Below the pieces are notes generated by a model. It was given only the letters and a program-made list of their open reading frames with translations, was not told where the DNA came from and ran no database searches. Of a stretch of DNA of 64,000 bases, positions 33,063 to 42,412 are shown one piece after another; positions within the stretch are counted from its first letter, which is position 1; each line of letters opens with the position of its first letter. The stretch lies in NCBI RefSeq assembly GCF_000507185.2, contig NZ_AYTM02000002.1:1015501-1079500 (forward strand). The letters run 5' to 3'. Source of the stretch: Pseudomonas syringae KCTC 12500 (lineage in GTDB: Bacteria; Pseudomonadota; Gammaproteobacteria; Pseudomonadales; Pseudomonadaceae). The position numbers and the translations under genes were made by a program.

Positions 33063-36000
33063 ATGCTCGGGCGTGCCGTCTCGCTCTTTCAGCGCGACGG
33101 GAAGTTGCAATACATAGTTATGACCTTCCCCATCGCGCTTCCCGAAATAATGGGCATTCATTCATTTCGACTGCACGTCATGCCCCCCATCTGGAGTCCG
33201 CTTCGCCAGGACACGCTGTTTCACCCGTCCTCTTTATTGCTGGAGCAAACCAGCGTTCTGCGTCCCGAGCACAGCAGTAGCAGACACGACACGCTGAACG
33301 CATCAATGCCGTTCATCCTGCCGGACGGCTTTTCAGTGCCCGAACCAACACCGTTGCCTGCGGTGACCGAAGAAAGCGAGCCGAAAGACGCCGCGCCACA
33401 CATCGAGCGCCAACTCAGAGCCATGCGTAACAGCGCAGGTTTCCGGCTGATTGCCGACTCGACGTTACTCCTCCAAGCCTGCCAACTGGACATGGACTTT
33501 CCGCCGACGCGACAGGATTATGTTCGCCAGCAACTGACCACGCTGCTCACGCAGACGAGCGACAAGGCACTCGACCCGGACGCCCTGCAGATCACGTTCA
33601 GCAACGATGACCGACCTGCCGTGGACGACAATGGACACGAGCATTACAGCGTCAGCCTGTCGCTGACCGATGTGGCGCTGGCCAGCTTCGAGCCTGCGCA
33701 CTTCCAGGCGCTGTCGCGTAGCACCCTTGCCGATATTTCACTGTGCGAAGACACGCCTGCGCTGACAACCGCGCGGATGTTCAAGCGGATTGGCGAGCTG
33801 CCGCTCAAACGCAATTACAACGCCGTACTGCAGACATTCAGGACCCGGCACGAGGCAACCTGGCGCACCTTGTCGCGGCTGGCGTTCCTTGACAATCTGG
33901 CTCGGCAGCTCAACCACAGACACATCAGTCGGGACGGTTATTGGTTGGCGCTGGACGCCCTGGGGCTGGACCGGTTTCCCGCCGCCACCGACACGCTGAG
34001 CATGAGCGGACGAGGTGAAAAATCCGAAGTCCGAGCCCTGATGCTGAATGGCAAACAGGTGCCGGAGATATTTCAGATCAGCTCGAAAACCACGTCGCAT
34101 TGTTTCATTCACATTCTGGGTGCCAAGGGTAACGTCATCGAATACATCAGCGATGATCCACGCCAGATGAGCAGGCGGCTGTTGGCGGCCATGAACGCCT
34201 CAGGGCTCTACGGCCAGGTATTTCTTTCGCTTGAGCAGCATGCCGGCATCGTTGCCGAGGCGCCGCTGATCGAAGGCGACCTGTTCACCGCAGTGACCCA
34301 GGCTTCGTTCGCCGGGCTTCTTGCCGACAGCCACGCGCGCAGCACGCTCGACCTGCTCAGGCCCGTCGCTCGTGGCCTGGCGCTGGCAGGTGCCGCAGAC
34401 CTGTGGCAGACACAGCCAAGCATTCTGGAGCAGATCCCGGTTGCGTCGAAAATGGCCGGGAAAGTCATGGCGAGCTATTTACAGGAAAACCACACGCTGA
34501 CGATCAACCCCGAGCATGTGTTCATCGCTTATCGACCCGGCTATTCGAGCACCCCCCTGGGCAACCCCCGGTTGCCGCCTACGTATGTTCACACGCCCGA
34601 CCCAAGGCCAATCAGCCTGAGCGAGGCGCTGATAAGCAATTACCGAGTCGATCATCCGGCTGGCTACATTGATCACGGCGGCAGCACCGTGGTGTTCTTC
34701 GACCCCACCGGGCAGGGCGACAGTGAGCAGGGTCAGGTGCTTGATATCAGCCCGCAGGCGCTCGAGGACTACATCACAGCCTTCGACTTTCTGACCTGGA
34801 TGACTCAACGCATCCACGACTTCTGGGATCAGCAGCGAACCACCATACAACAGGCATTCAGAACCACCTTCATCAACCAGGCACTGATCAGCCTGAAGCG
34901 TGGCAGCCTCACGCGCGGCACCTTCGATCTGCTCGTGGACACCCTTGCGCCCTCTGCACCTGGTCAATGGCGGTCACTCGGTTTTTTCGTTCAGGGCGCG
35001 TTGACCGACGGCATGCAGGAGCAGTACACCGGCCTGCTGGTACTTGAGCAGCCGGGCTCACCGAACGTGCTTTATCAGGCGGGCCATGCCGATGCGTTCA
35101 TCGAGTTTGCAGACGACACGGCGCTGAAGCTGCACCTGAGCCGGGCAACGGCCAGTCCGGAGTGGCGTGAGACGGTCATGCGTTATGTTCCGCGCCGTCA
35201 TCACCAGCGCCTGGACTACCTGCTCAAATTATGGGGCGGGACACAGGCGCCCAACCCGCCCGTTTCCATCCTTCGCCCCTGGATCGATGCGCTGTACAAC
35301 CCTGACACACGCCAGGCCATGAACCACTCGCTGTGTGAGAAAAGGCTGGAAGACACGCCATTCGCTTTTCTGCACCGACTGCTCAAGCAGAACGCGCTGG
35401 ATGACGCAGAAGATCAGATCGTCACATCAACGCAGGTAACACTGGCGGACTGGACCGACCGGCTTCAGCAATTACAGCGGCTGCTGGTGCCGATGTCCTT
35501 GTTGCTGACACCTGCGCTCGTTGCCTCCCTGGGCACGGAGATTGGCATCACCTCGCTGGCCATTGCCGCAACGCATCTGCCAGGCAGCCGTTACGCAGAG
35601 AAAAACCAGGCGCTGCTGGCCACGCTAACGCTGGGCTTGCTGCAACTGGCTCCGCACACGCCAAGGATGCTGCGCTCACTGAGCCGAATCGTAAAACCTG
35701 CCGTGAGCAGTTCCCAAACCGTAGCGATTACGCTCGACCGGGCGTTCGGCACCCGGCCGTTGCGCAGACAATTTGTCACCCCGCGCCAGACCCGGCTGGA
35801 GAAATTCTTTCACACCGACGCCCTGCTCAAACGCTGGACAGTCAGCACTGCCGTCTCGTCAAACCTGTTGCAGGTCCATGCCTGGAAGCTGGGTAAAAGG
35901 TTCCTTTTATGGACGTCCGACAGGGGTCAGGCGCGCACTCTGGTGGTCAGCAGCCATGGGTACTACACACCGTGGTCCCGGACGGTGAAGATCCCCAATG

Positions 36001-36515
36001 GCACCGAGATTCGCACCTACGCGCCGCATGGCTACGAACTGGTGGACCCGAAGCTGCATCGGGTCGTCAACAAGAACGCCCGGCCATTCGCACTTTCCAA
36101 TACGGCGGTGCATAGCGTGATGCAGCCCACGCCGCTTGAACCTCTACTTCTCACCGACAAGCTGATAGCAGGCACTTCGCTGCCCGGCAGACTGAAGAAC
36201 TACAGCCTGTCCAAGTTTCAGACGACGACCAGCGAGAGCTATGACGAGATCGCAAGCGTGGTGGGCAACTCGCGGGCGTCGCCCTTGCGCGGCTGGTTGC
36301 CGCCGACGCCGATGGATGTTCTGACAGTGCGCAACCGCTTCGGCATGCCCCCACCATCGTTGGCCGACCTGTTCGAAAGCCTGTCCATGCAAGGCATCCA
36401 TTACGACAGAATATTGCTCGTGCACTGCCGGTGTGCGGCGATATCGGCGCTGATGAACCGCTCACCCGTCTATCATGCCCCGACAGCGAGCTCGGTGATT
36501 GCTAATATGGCCTGA
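33063..36515 (+). CDS. Large DUF6543-type toxin/effector candidate with C-terminal Stv-like domain
   Basis: About 1150 residues, no signal peptide seen. The middle (about 90-900) has the pattern of DUF6543 (dermonecrotic-toxin N-terminal) proteins of plant- and insect-associated pseudomonads: LRPVARGLALAGAADLWQTQ, VFIAYRPGYSSTPLGNPRLP, and GGSTVVFFDPTGQGD. The end (about 955-1150) resembles the Stv domain: TLVVSSHGYYTPWSRTVKIP, NGTEIRTYAPHGYELVDP and YDRILLVHCRCAA. Such proteins are often predicted host-directed toxins or type III effectors; I see no hrp box upstream. Start is uncertain: ATG at 33063 has AAGG four bases upstream and lies 10 bp after atzF, the ATG at 33120 is an alternative. 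Its position behind a catabolic operon is odd. Confidence 0.65.
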   Translation: MLGRAVSLFQRDGKLQYIVMTFPIALPEIMGIHSFRLHVMPPIWSPLRQDTLFHPSSLLLEQTSVLRPEHSSSRHDTLNASMPFILPDGFSVPEPTPLPAVTEESEPKDAAPHIERQLRAMRNSAGFRLIADSTLLLQACQLDMDFPPTRQDYVRQQLTTLLTQTSDKALDPDALQITFSNDDRPAVDDNGHEHYSVSLSLTDVALASFEPAHFQALSRSTLADISLCEDTPALTTARMFKRIGELPLKRNYNAVLQTFRTRHEATWRTLSRLAFLDNLARQLNHRHISRDGYWLALDALGLDRFPAATDTLSMSGRGEKSEVRALMLNGKQVPEIFQISSKTTSHCFIHILGAKGNVIEYISDDPRQMSRRLLAAMNASGLYGQVFLSLEQHAGIVAEAPLIEGDLFTAVTQASFAGLLADSHARSTLDLLRPVARGLALAGAADLWQTQPSILEQIPVASKMAGKVMASYLQENHTLTINPEHVFIAYRPGYSSTPLGNPRLPPTYVHTPDPRPISLSEALISNYRVDHPAGYIDHGGSTVVFFDPTGQGDSEQGQVLDISPQALEDYITAFDFLTWMTQRIHDFWDQQRTTIQQAFRTTFINQALISLKRGSLTRGTFDLLVDTLAPSAPGQWRSLGFFVQGALTDGMQEQYTGLLVLEQPGSPNVLYQAGHADAFIEFADDTALKLHLSRATASPEWRETVMRYVPRRHHQRLDYLLKLWGGTQAPNPPVSILRPWIDALYNPDTRQAMNHSLCEKRLEDTPFAFLHRLLKQNALDDAEDQIVTSTQVTLADWTDRLQQLQRLLVPMSLLLTPALVASLGTEIGITSLAIAATHLPGSRYAEKNQALLATLTLGLLQLAPHTPRMLRSLSRIVKPAVSSSQTVAITLDRAFGTRPLRRQFVTPRQTRLEKFFHTDALLKRWTVSTAVSSNLLQVHAWKLGKRFLLWTSDRGQARTLVVSSHGYYTPWSRTVKIPNGTEIRTYAPHGYELVDPKLHRVVNKNARPFALSNTAVHSVMQPTPLEPLLLTDKLIAGTSLPGRLKNYSLSKFQTTTSESYDEIASVVGNSRASPLRGWLPPTPMDVLTVRNRFGMPPPSLADLFESLSMQGIHYDRILLVHCRCAAISALMNRSPVYHAPTASSVIANMA

Positions 36516-36556
36516 AACGGACATCCCGATCATCCAGCACGGCGCTTACTCTCGAC

Positions 36557-36793
36557 ATGACAACGGCCTCCCCTGACACCGCGCTGTGCCCCTTGTGCGG
36601 CTTCAGCAACCAATGCAGCCTGGCCGATCCGCGCACCGTGGACCGGCCCTGCTGGTGCTTTTCGCAAAGCATCGACCCGGCATTGCTGGCAGCCCTGCCG
36701 GATAACCTTCGCGACAAGGCCTGTCTGTGCCCGCGCTGCGCCGGGATCGAGGATGCCGCGCCAGGTCCCCAGGCACGCCGGGCCACAGAGTAA
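36557..36793 (+). CDS. Cysteine-rich CWC family protein
   Basis: 78 residues with eight cysteines in the CWC arrangement: CPLCGFSNQCSLA, PCWCFSQSI, ACLCPRCAG. The motif probably binds zinc. Function unknown; pseudomonads commonly encode it directly before rsuA, as here (36 bp gap). Confidence 0.85.
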   Translation: MTTASPDTALCPLCGFSNQCSLADPRTVDRPCWCFSQSIDPALLAALPDNLRDKACLCPRCAGIEDAAPGPQARRATE

Positions 36794-36828
36794 GATGCGC
36801 GCCCCTTCCTCCGCTCGCCGTTATCGCC

Positions 36829-37521
36829 ATGCGCCTTGATCGTTTCCTCAGCAACCTGCCACGCTTCAATCGTCAGCAAGTGCGCCTGGCACTGGCCAGC
36901 GGACGCGTGCAGGTAGACGGCCAGGCAACCCGCGACCCGCACCACGAAGTACGCGAATTCAGTTGTGTGGCGCTCGACGAAGAGATCCTCCAGGCAGGCA
37001 AAGTCCCCCGCTACTTCATGCTGCACAAACCTGAAGGCTGCGTCAGCGCGACGAGCGATGCGCAGCATCCAACCGTGCTCGATTTGCTGGACGAGCCTGA
37101 CAAGCACGAACTGCACATCGCCGGACGGCTGGACTTCAACACCACCGGCCTGATGCTGATAACCAACGATGGTCAATGGTCGCGGCGCCTGACTCAGCCA
37201 CAGACCAAAATGCCCAAGGTGTATTACGTCGAGACCGAGCAACCGATCGACGAACGCTACGCCGCGAAGTTTGCCGAAGGCCTGTATTTCGCATTCGAAA
37301 ACCTCACCACACAACCGGCGCAATTGACCTTGTTGGGGCCGCAAAGTGCGCGCCTGAGCATTGTCGAAGGCCGCTATCATCAGGTGAAACGAATGTTCGG
37401 CCACTTCGACAATAAAGTGTTGCGCCTGCATCGGGAAACGATCGGCGCGCTGGCGCTGGACCCCGACCTGCGCCCCGGCAGCTATCGCGCGCTGAACGCC
37501 GGAGAAATCGGCCTGTTTTGA
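36829..37521 (+). CDS. rsuA: RsuA, 16S rRNA pseudouridine-516 synthase
   Basis: 230 residues. An S4 RNA-binding domain (MRLDRFLSNLPRFNRQQVRL to about residue 55) is followed by the RsuA/RluB/E/F catalytic domain with the Asp in AGRLDFNTTGLMLITNDG (about residue 103) and GRYHQVKRMFG. It makes pseudouridine 516 in 16S rRNA. The open frame extends upstream to 36727, but the S4 domain fixes the ATG at 36829. Confidence 0.9.
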   Translation: MRLDRFLSNLPRFNRQQVRLALASGRVQVDGQATRDPHHEVREFSCVALDEEILQAGKVPRYFMLHKPEGCVSATSDAQHPTVLDLLDEPDKHELHIAGRLDFNTTGLMLITNDGQWSRRLTQPQTKMPKVYYVETEQPIDERYAAKFAEGLYFAFENLTTQPAQLTLLGPQSARLSIVEGRYHQVKRMFGHFDNKVLRLHRETIGALALDPDLRPGSYRALNAGEIGLF

Positions 37522-37647
37522 ACGTCATGGCCTCCTGGCAGACGCTGGTCGGATCGGCACAGGCCGTTGATCGACTATCGCATGTCTGTCACGAAACGCG
37601 GGCAATGTCATAGGCACGCATACCTGTCTACGCCAGGAGTGAAACCT

Positions 37648-38529
37648 ATGTCGCCAGAAAAAGCAGTGCTCGACATACAAGGACAGTTTCGGGTTTATAC
37701 CGAACTCTATCGCACCGATGCCGCCGCCAAGACCATCATTCTGGTCAACGGCTCATTGGCCACCACCGCTTCATTTACCCAGACCGTCCGCAACCTCTAC
37801 CCGACCTTCAACGTGGTGCTTTACGACCAGCCCTATTCAGGCAAATCCAAACCGCACAACCTGCATGGCGCGCCACTGACCCGGGAAGAAGAAGGCCAGT
37901 TGCTGCTGGAACTGATCGATCACTTCAACGCCGAGCACGTGCTGTCGTTCTCGTGGGGCGGCGCGGCCACGCTGGTTGCTTTGGCGCATCGGCCGAAACG
38001 CATCGAAAGCGCAGTGATCAGCTCGTTCTCCCCAGTGATCAACGAGAAGATGCATGACTACCTGTGTCACGGCATCACGCACCTGGGCGCGCATAACCGT
38101 TATGACATGGGCCACCTGATCAACAACACCGTCGGCAAGCATCTGCCTACGTTGTTCAAACGCTTCAATTTCCGTCATATCAGCAGCCTGGATGCTCACG
38201 AATATGACCAGATGCATTACCACTTCAGCCAGGTCCTGGAGCTCGACCCGGACAATTACCTGACCGCAGGCAAGAACATCACCGTCCCCATACTGTTCAT
38301 CAACGGAGCCCTGGACGAATACACCTGCGCGCACGACGCCGCCCACTTCTCCAGATACCTTCGCGACTGCAGCTTCAGCACCATCGACGCCACCGGCCAC
38401 TTCCTGGACATGGAACACAAGGCCGCCTGCCGCGACTCGAAACAGGTACTGATGAATTTCCTGCAACCGGCACAGGTGTCACGCGACGTCCATAACCGGG
38501 TTCAGGACTACCCGTCCCTGACCTTCTGA
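37648..38529 (+). CDS. rhlA: RhlA, 3-(3-hydroxyalkanoyloxy)alkanoate synthase
   Basis: 293 residues, like P. aeruginosa RhlA (295). Alpha/beta-hydrolase fold with the nucleophile in LSFSWGGAATLVAL (about residue 102), acid region FINGALDEYTCAHDAAHF and catalytic His in IDATGHFLDMEHKA. It joins two hydroxyacyl chains to make HAA, the surfactant that supports swarming; there is no rhlB nearby, so HAA rather than rhamnolipid is the expected product, as known in P. syringae. AGGAG nine bases before 37648 sets the start. Confidence 0.9.
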   Translation: MSPEKAVLDIQGQFRVYTELYRTDAAAKTIILVNGSLATTASFTQTVRNLYPTFNVVLYDQPYSGKSKPHNLHGAPLTREEEGQLLLELIDHFNAEHVLSFSWGGAATLVALAHRPKRIESAVISSFSPVINEKMHDYLCHGITHLGAHNRYDMGHLINNTVGKHLPTLFKRFNFRHISSLDAHEYDQMHYHFSQVLELDPDNYLTAGKNITVPILFINGALDEYTCAHDAAHFSRYLRDCSFSTIDATGHFLDMEHKAACRDSKQVLMNFLQPAQVSRDVHNRVQDYPSLTF

Positions 38530-38687
38530 AAACCACACACGAAGCCGCCGTCAGTTACGGAGCATCGTCATCTGGCGGTTGGTTTTCAGGGTGAGTATCA
38601 GGAGGCAAAGCGCTGCGCAGTGAAATTAGCGCTTCAAATCAGGGCAGGGTTCTGGTACAAAGTCAGCCGCTCAGAGCAGCTATCAGA

Positions 38688-38761
38688 GCGGGTATAGTTT
38701 AGTGGTAAAACGAAAGCTTCCCAAGCTTTAGTTGAGGGTTCGATTCCCTCTACCCGCTCCA
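38688..38761 (+). tRNA. tRNA-Gly (CCC anticodon)
   Basis: A 74-base cloverleaf including CCA. Acceptor arms GCGGGTA and TACCCGC pair; the anticodon stem AAAGC/GCTTT encloses loop TTCCCAA with anticodon CCC; the T-arm is GAGGG-TTCGATT-CCCTC. A helicase-containing segment of likely accessory DNA begins just after it. Confidence 0.95.
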
Positions 38762-38782
38762 TATTTTTCCTGCCCCATCGAT

Positions 38783-39022
38783 TTACTGAAATCCATTGAG
38801 AGACAGCGAGACAGTCAAGTAGTCCTCCTGCAAGGGGCTCCTGCGACGTGACGCAGCGAAAATCTCCCCCGCCGTTCGAGCGGAATCTACGTCCTTCTCA
38901 TCACTGTCCCGGCTCGCTATCGCGTTCAATCGGGTCAAGACAAATTCACACATCCACCCGAACCACTGATCTCCGCTCAGCGAACGCTGCAGCAGTGCAC
39001 ACAGTGGAGCGGTGGCATTCAT
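38783..39022 (-). CDS. Hypothetical 79-aa protein downstream of the helicase
   Basis: MNATAPLCALLQRSLSGDQW and onward, no recognised domain or clear Shine-Dalgarno. It starts 12 bp after the helicase stop on the same strand and ends 21 bp from the tRNA. It may be a small partner gene of the helicase or a chance frame. Confidence 0.35.
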   Translation of the reverse strand: MNATAPLCALLQRSLSGDQWFGWMCEFVLTRLNAIASRDSDEKDVDSARTAGEIFAASRRRSPLQEDYLTVSLSLNGFQ

Positions 39023-39034
39023 GCGTAAAGCCCA

Positions 39035-42000
39035 TTACTGGTGTGCTTGAATATCCTGAAGCGGTAGCAGATCCATGACGTCACAGAACAACTGCCGGTG
39101 CTTCCAGTCGTTTCTGTCGCCAATCACATAGAGACGTCGCTTGGCACGCGTCGCAGCCACGTTCAGCAGGTTAGGTTCTGAAACAGCCCAGTTGCGAGCA
39201 CCCGCTCCGGCAGTGTTGCCGCCCAATACGACGATGACGATCGATGCTTCCTTGCCTTGCATCGTGTGGATCGTGCCCGACACTAGCTTGCCTCGGAGTA
39301 TGCGCTTGAGGTTTTGCTGCACAGCCTTGAAAGGCGTGATGACCGAAATATCTTTCGCCTCTACGCCATCGCCATGCAGCCGCTTGAGCAGGTCGCGCAA
39401 GACCTGGCCTTCCGCAGGCACCCAATTTCCTTCGGAAGACCCACTGACATGTATCCACCCTGTCGGCAGACTGGCGAGGGTTTCTTTGTCGGCGCGCGGT
39501 GCAATCGTTCCATACACCATTGCTCCGTCGTAGGCGATACGGTTGGCGAGTGCATACATAGGCTTGTCGCAGCGGCGATGCACGACCAGTGGCAATCCTA
39601 CCCACGTCTTGCCGCCGGCGGGCCCGGCCATGCGTCCCCAAGGAGTGGCTTCGTCAGCCAGCACCTGTGCGGATTTTTGATTGGGAATCCAGTGCGCATC
39701 AACCCCGTAACGTGTACGCATGTGCTCCAGCACCGCATCGGATACGGTAACGATGGGCTTGAGTTGCAGCGGGTCCCCCACCAGCAACGCGCGTCGGGAC
39801 CGCCACAGTGCGCCGACTGCCTGTTGCGGAGCGGCCTGACCGGCCTCATCCACGAGTAACCAGCCAATCTCACTGGCACCCAGCGAGCCAAACGAACGGG
39901 CGAATGATGCGAAGGTGCTGCTCAACACCGGAACGACCATGAACAAAGAAGCCCACGCCGAACGGATTGCATCGCGCGACAACCCTTGGAAACGCGAACC
40001 GGTCAGCAGACTATTGATCATGAATAAATTGGAACGCAGTCTTGACGCCTCAAGCTCGAAGAACGTCTGGTGGAGCTTCAGTGCCTGGATGAAAACCCGC
40101 GCACGTGCCTTCCGCCAGCCTTCAATGCGCCAGGGTTCGGCCAGTTCAATGGCATCCCCATCCCCGATAGCGTTGTCTTTTAACCAAGCAAGCAGATGGT
40201 CAGCCTGATGAGTGGTTGCCAGTTCCCAGGCATCGCGCGTAAGCGCTTGGTCCTGCTGCTGCGATCCCTGAAGCACTCGGCGCGCGTCAGTGATTTTTCT
40301 TTCCGCCTGGACCTTATCGATATCGAGTTGTTGAGTAAGGCGTGTGATCCGCGCGAACTCGGCCTTGGCAACGTCACGTCGGCTTTCCAGCAGTGCCCGA
40401 GCGGCATTCCAGTCGCGTCGAGCATTTCCCAGACTGAATACATTTGACCAGAAACCGGGTCTGGGTGGGAGCATCCCAAGCGCGTCAAGACACTTCTTCA
40501 GTGCCGTATTGGCGGGACCACCTTCCTCGTTATCCAGGCGCGAGAGTTCATTGGCTACCTCAATCAGCGACTGTTCGAATGACCTGAGTTTTTCGGAGTC
40601 TTCGGCAATCTTCTTCCTGGCCTCGAGGATGGCCAGGATCAACTCACGAATCCGACTGGCGTCACGGCATGCTTTGCGTTCTTGCGCCTTGACCGCCTCG
40701 TAGTCAGAGACTGCTTGCTGCCACAACGCTTGACGTTGCTCTGGTGAACGGACCGCATTCACCTCGGCACTCACATTGAGCCACCCCCAAAATCCCTTCG
40801 GGCCCTTCTCTTCCTCGGGTGGAGCATCTTCGCTCTGGCTCTCGCTGTCGTCAGCGTCTTCCATCTCGGCAGAGGAGGCCGAAAAGAGTGCTTCCACGAT
40901 GTTGTCGACTTCTTCGTCAGGGTCGACCTCCGTCTCGTCTTCTACCTGCGCCGCAGCCTTGTCTTCGCTGCCAAACGGGCGCTGACCATAGAAGTAACGA
41001 TCTACGAATTTGTTGCGACGCGCCTTACTCCCCAATGCACCGGAAATCAGTCCCCACGCAGGCTTATCCGAGACAAGTTCCCCCAGCTCCGCGAAATACT
41101 CTGCTTCTGGCAGCCAACTTTCATCAATCTTGTCTCGCTGCGGCAGTTCCAGTGTCACATTTTCCACGGCACCGTTGTTGGATGAAGCGACCACGATTTC
41201 GAAGCCATACAGTGCCGGGTTGAGCTTGAAACCATATTGCTGCTTACCACCGTCGTTAGCGGCTTCGCGCCCGTCGCTTAAGAATGCATCGGAAGCGCGG
41301 CGTAGCTTGGCGAACGCATCGGCGCGGCTGGTGATAATCGCTGCAATAAGGTCGCGCAACAGCGTCGTCTTGCCCGTTCCAGGTGGGCCGTTGACGCCAA
41401 GCAATCCTTGACCATCGGCAAGGGTGGACTGGATTGTGTTGACCGCCAGCTGCTGGGAATGCACCAGGCCCAAATGGTGCTCGGTGGGCCAACAACTACT
41501 GGCGTAGGCATCCGGCATCAGTCGCCCCATCAGTGGCAACGATGCACGCTTATCATCCATATGCAGGCGAAGCTCGGGATCGTGATAGCGCAGGTACTGG
41601 TCCAGTGGTTCGCTTTTCACCCCTCTGGAGATCGCATCGGCGACATCGGCAAGATCGTCCAGCAAAAAGCTGTTCAGTGGATCGTCTTCCGACTCGGGCT
41701 TGTCGGGCTTGACGGGTTGTGAGCGAAAGCGAAAATGATGGTGGTCCATCTCACCAAAAAAGTCCCCCAGCCCCAGGAACTGGAGGGTCCAGTGAGTCAG
41801 TTCGCGCAAGTCTGCGCTTGATACCTCACCTTCGAACAGGGCGTTGGCGCGCTCCCTGACGGTCTTTTGGTCGGTCTCGAACCCTCTGGTCCAGTCCTTG
41901 CCGGTCAATACCCGCCCTAGAAACCACGCTTCGCTTGAAAGCACGAGACTGTCATCGACCAGTCGGCCCGCCATCGTGAATTTTGCCGCAAACACGGCTG

Positions 42001-42301
42001 ACTCGCGAAACCTGGGCTCCTGATAGCCTTGATCGGCGCCGTACATCGCATCGAGCTTCTCGGCAACGAGACGACTGTCGTAAAGATGAGCATAGAGCGT
42101 GTGGCTCCATATGCGCTTCTTGGGCAGCTCCTGTTGACTGACGATACTTTCCGGGGTCCACGGAAGCAGCGGGCGCTGAATTGACGTGTCATGGATAAAC
42201 GCTTCGTATCGATTAGCGCGTTTTTTCAGCTTGGGTGCTGATTGTGGTTGCAACAACTCGACCGCATGCCAGTACCGGACGATGCTTTCTTGATCCATCA
42301 A
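39035..42301 (-). CDS. Large superfamily-1 (Upf1-like) helicase/ATPase
   Basis: 1088 residues. Helicase motifs: Walker A LGVNGPPGTGKTTLLRDLIA (about 300), a long insertion with acidic low-complexity (VEDETEVDPDEEVDN) and a coiled-coil part (about 510-690), motif II LLVDEAGQAAPQQAVGAL, motif III LLVGDPLQLKPI, motif V/VI TIHTMQGKEASIVIVVLGG and LLNVAATRAKRRLYVIGD. The N-terminal 270 residues have no domain I recognise. Similar stand-alone SF1 helicases are found in defence islands and downstream of tRNA genes. The substrate and role are unknown. A possible short companion gene follows. Confidence 0.85.
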   Translation of the reverse strand: MMDQESIVRYWHAVELLQPQSAPKLKKRANRYEAFIHDTSIQRPLLPWTPESIVSQQELPKKRIWSHTLYAHLYDSRLVAEKLDAMYGADQGYQEPRFRESAVFAAKFTMAGRLVDDSLVLSSEAWFLGRVLTGKDWTRGFETDQKTVRERANALFEGEVSSADLRELTHWTLQFLGLGDFFGEMDHHHFRFRSQPVKPDKPESEDDPLNSFLLDDLADVADAISRGVKSEPLDQYLRYHDPELRLHMDDKRASLPLMGRLMPDAYASSCWPTEHHLGLVHSQQLAVNTIQSTLADGQGLLGVNGPPGTGKTTLLRDLIAAIITSRADAFAKLRRASDAFLSDGREAANDGGKQQYGFKLNPALYGFEIVVASSNNGAVENVTLELPQRDKIDESWLPEAEYFAELGELVSDKPAWGLISGALGSKARRNKFVDRYFYGQRPFGSEDKAAAQVEDETEVDPDEEVDNIVEALFSASSAEMEDADDSESQSEDAPPEEEKGPKGFWGWLNVSAEVNAVRSPEQRQALWQQAVSDYEAVKAQERKACRDASRIRELILAILEARKKIAEDSEKLRSFEQSLIEVANELSRLDNEEGGPANTALKKCLDALGMLPPRPGFWSNVFSLGNARRDWNAARALLESRRDVAKAEFARITRLTQQLDIDKVQAERKITDARRVLQGSQQQDQALTRDAWELATTHQADHLLAWLKDNAIGDGDAIELAEPWRIEGWRKARARVFIQALKLHQTFFELEASRLRSNLFMINSLLTGSRFQGLSRDAIRSAWASLFMVVPVLSSTFASFARSFGSLGASEIGWLLVDEAGQAAPQQAVGALWRSRRALLVGDPLQLKPIVTVSDAVLEHMRTRYGVDAHWIPNQKSAQVLADEATPWGRMAGPAGGKTWVGLPLVVHRRCDKPMYALANRIAYDGAMVYGTIAPRADKETLASLPTGWIHVSGSSEGNWVPAEGQVLRDLLKRLHGDGVEAKDISVITPFKAVQQNLKRILRGKLVSGTIHTMQGKEASIVIVVLGGNTAGAGARNWAVSEPNLLNVAATRAKRRLYVIGDRNDWKHRQLFCDVMDLLPLQDIQAHQ

Positions 42302-42412
42302 AATGACTTCCCCTGACTCACTGATCGGGCCTTTTTAGGTGTTACAAGGCGCGGTGTTGCGTGATAGTAAAACGATTGGGTACCGGTGAATGCAACTCAA
42401 ACATCGAAGTCA

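Noticed and set aside
38662..39022. tRNA-borne attachment site for an island with the helicase
   Set aside because: No second copy of the tRNA 3' end is visible in the window.
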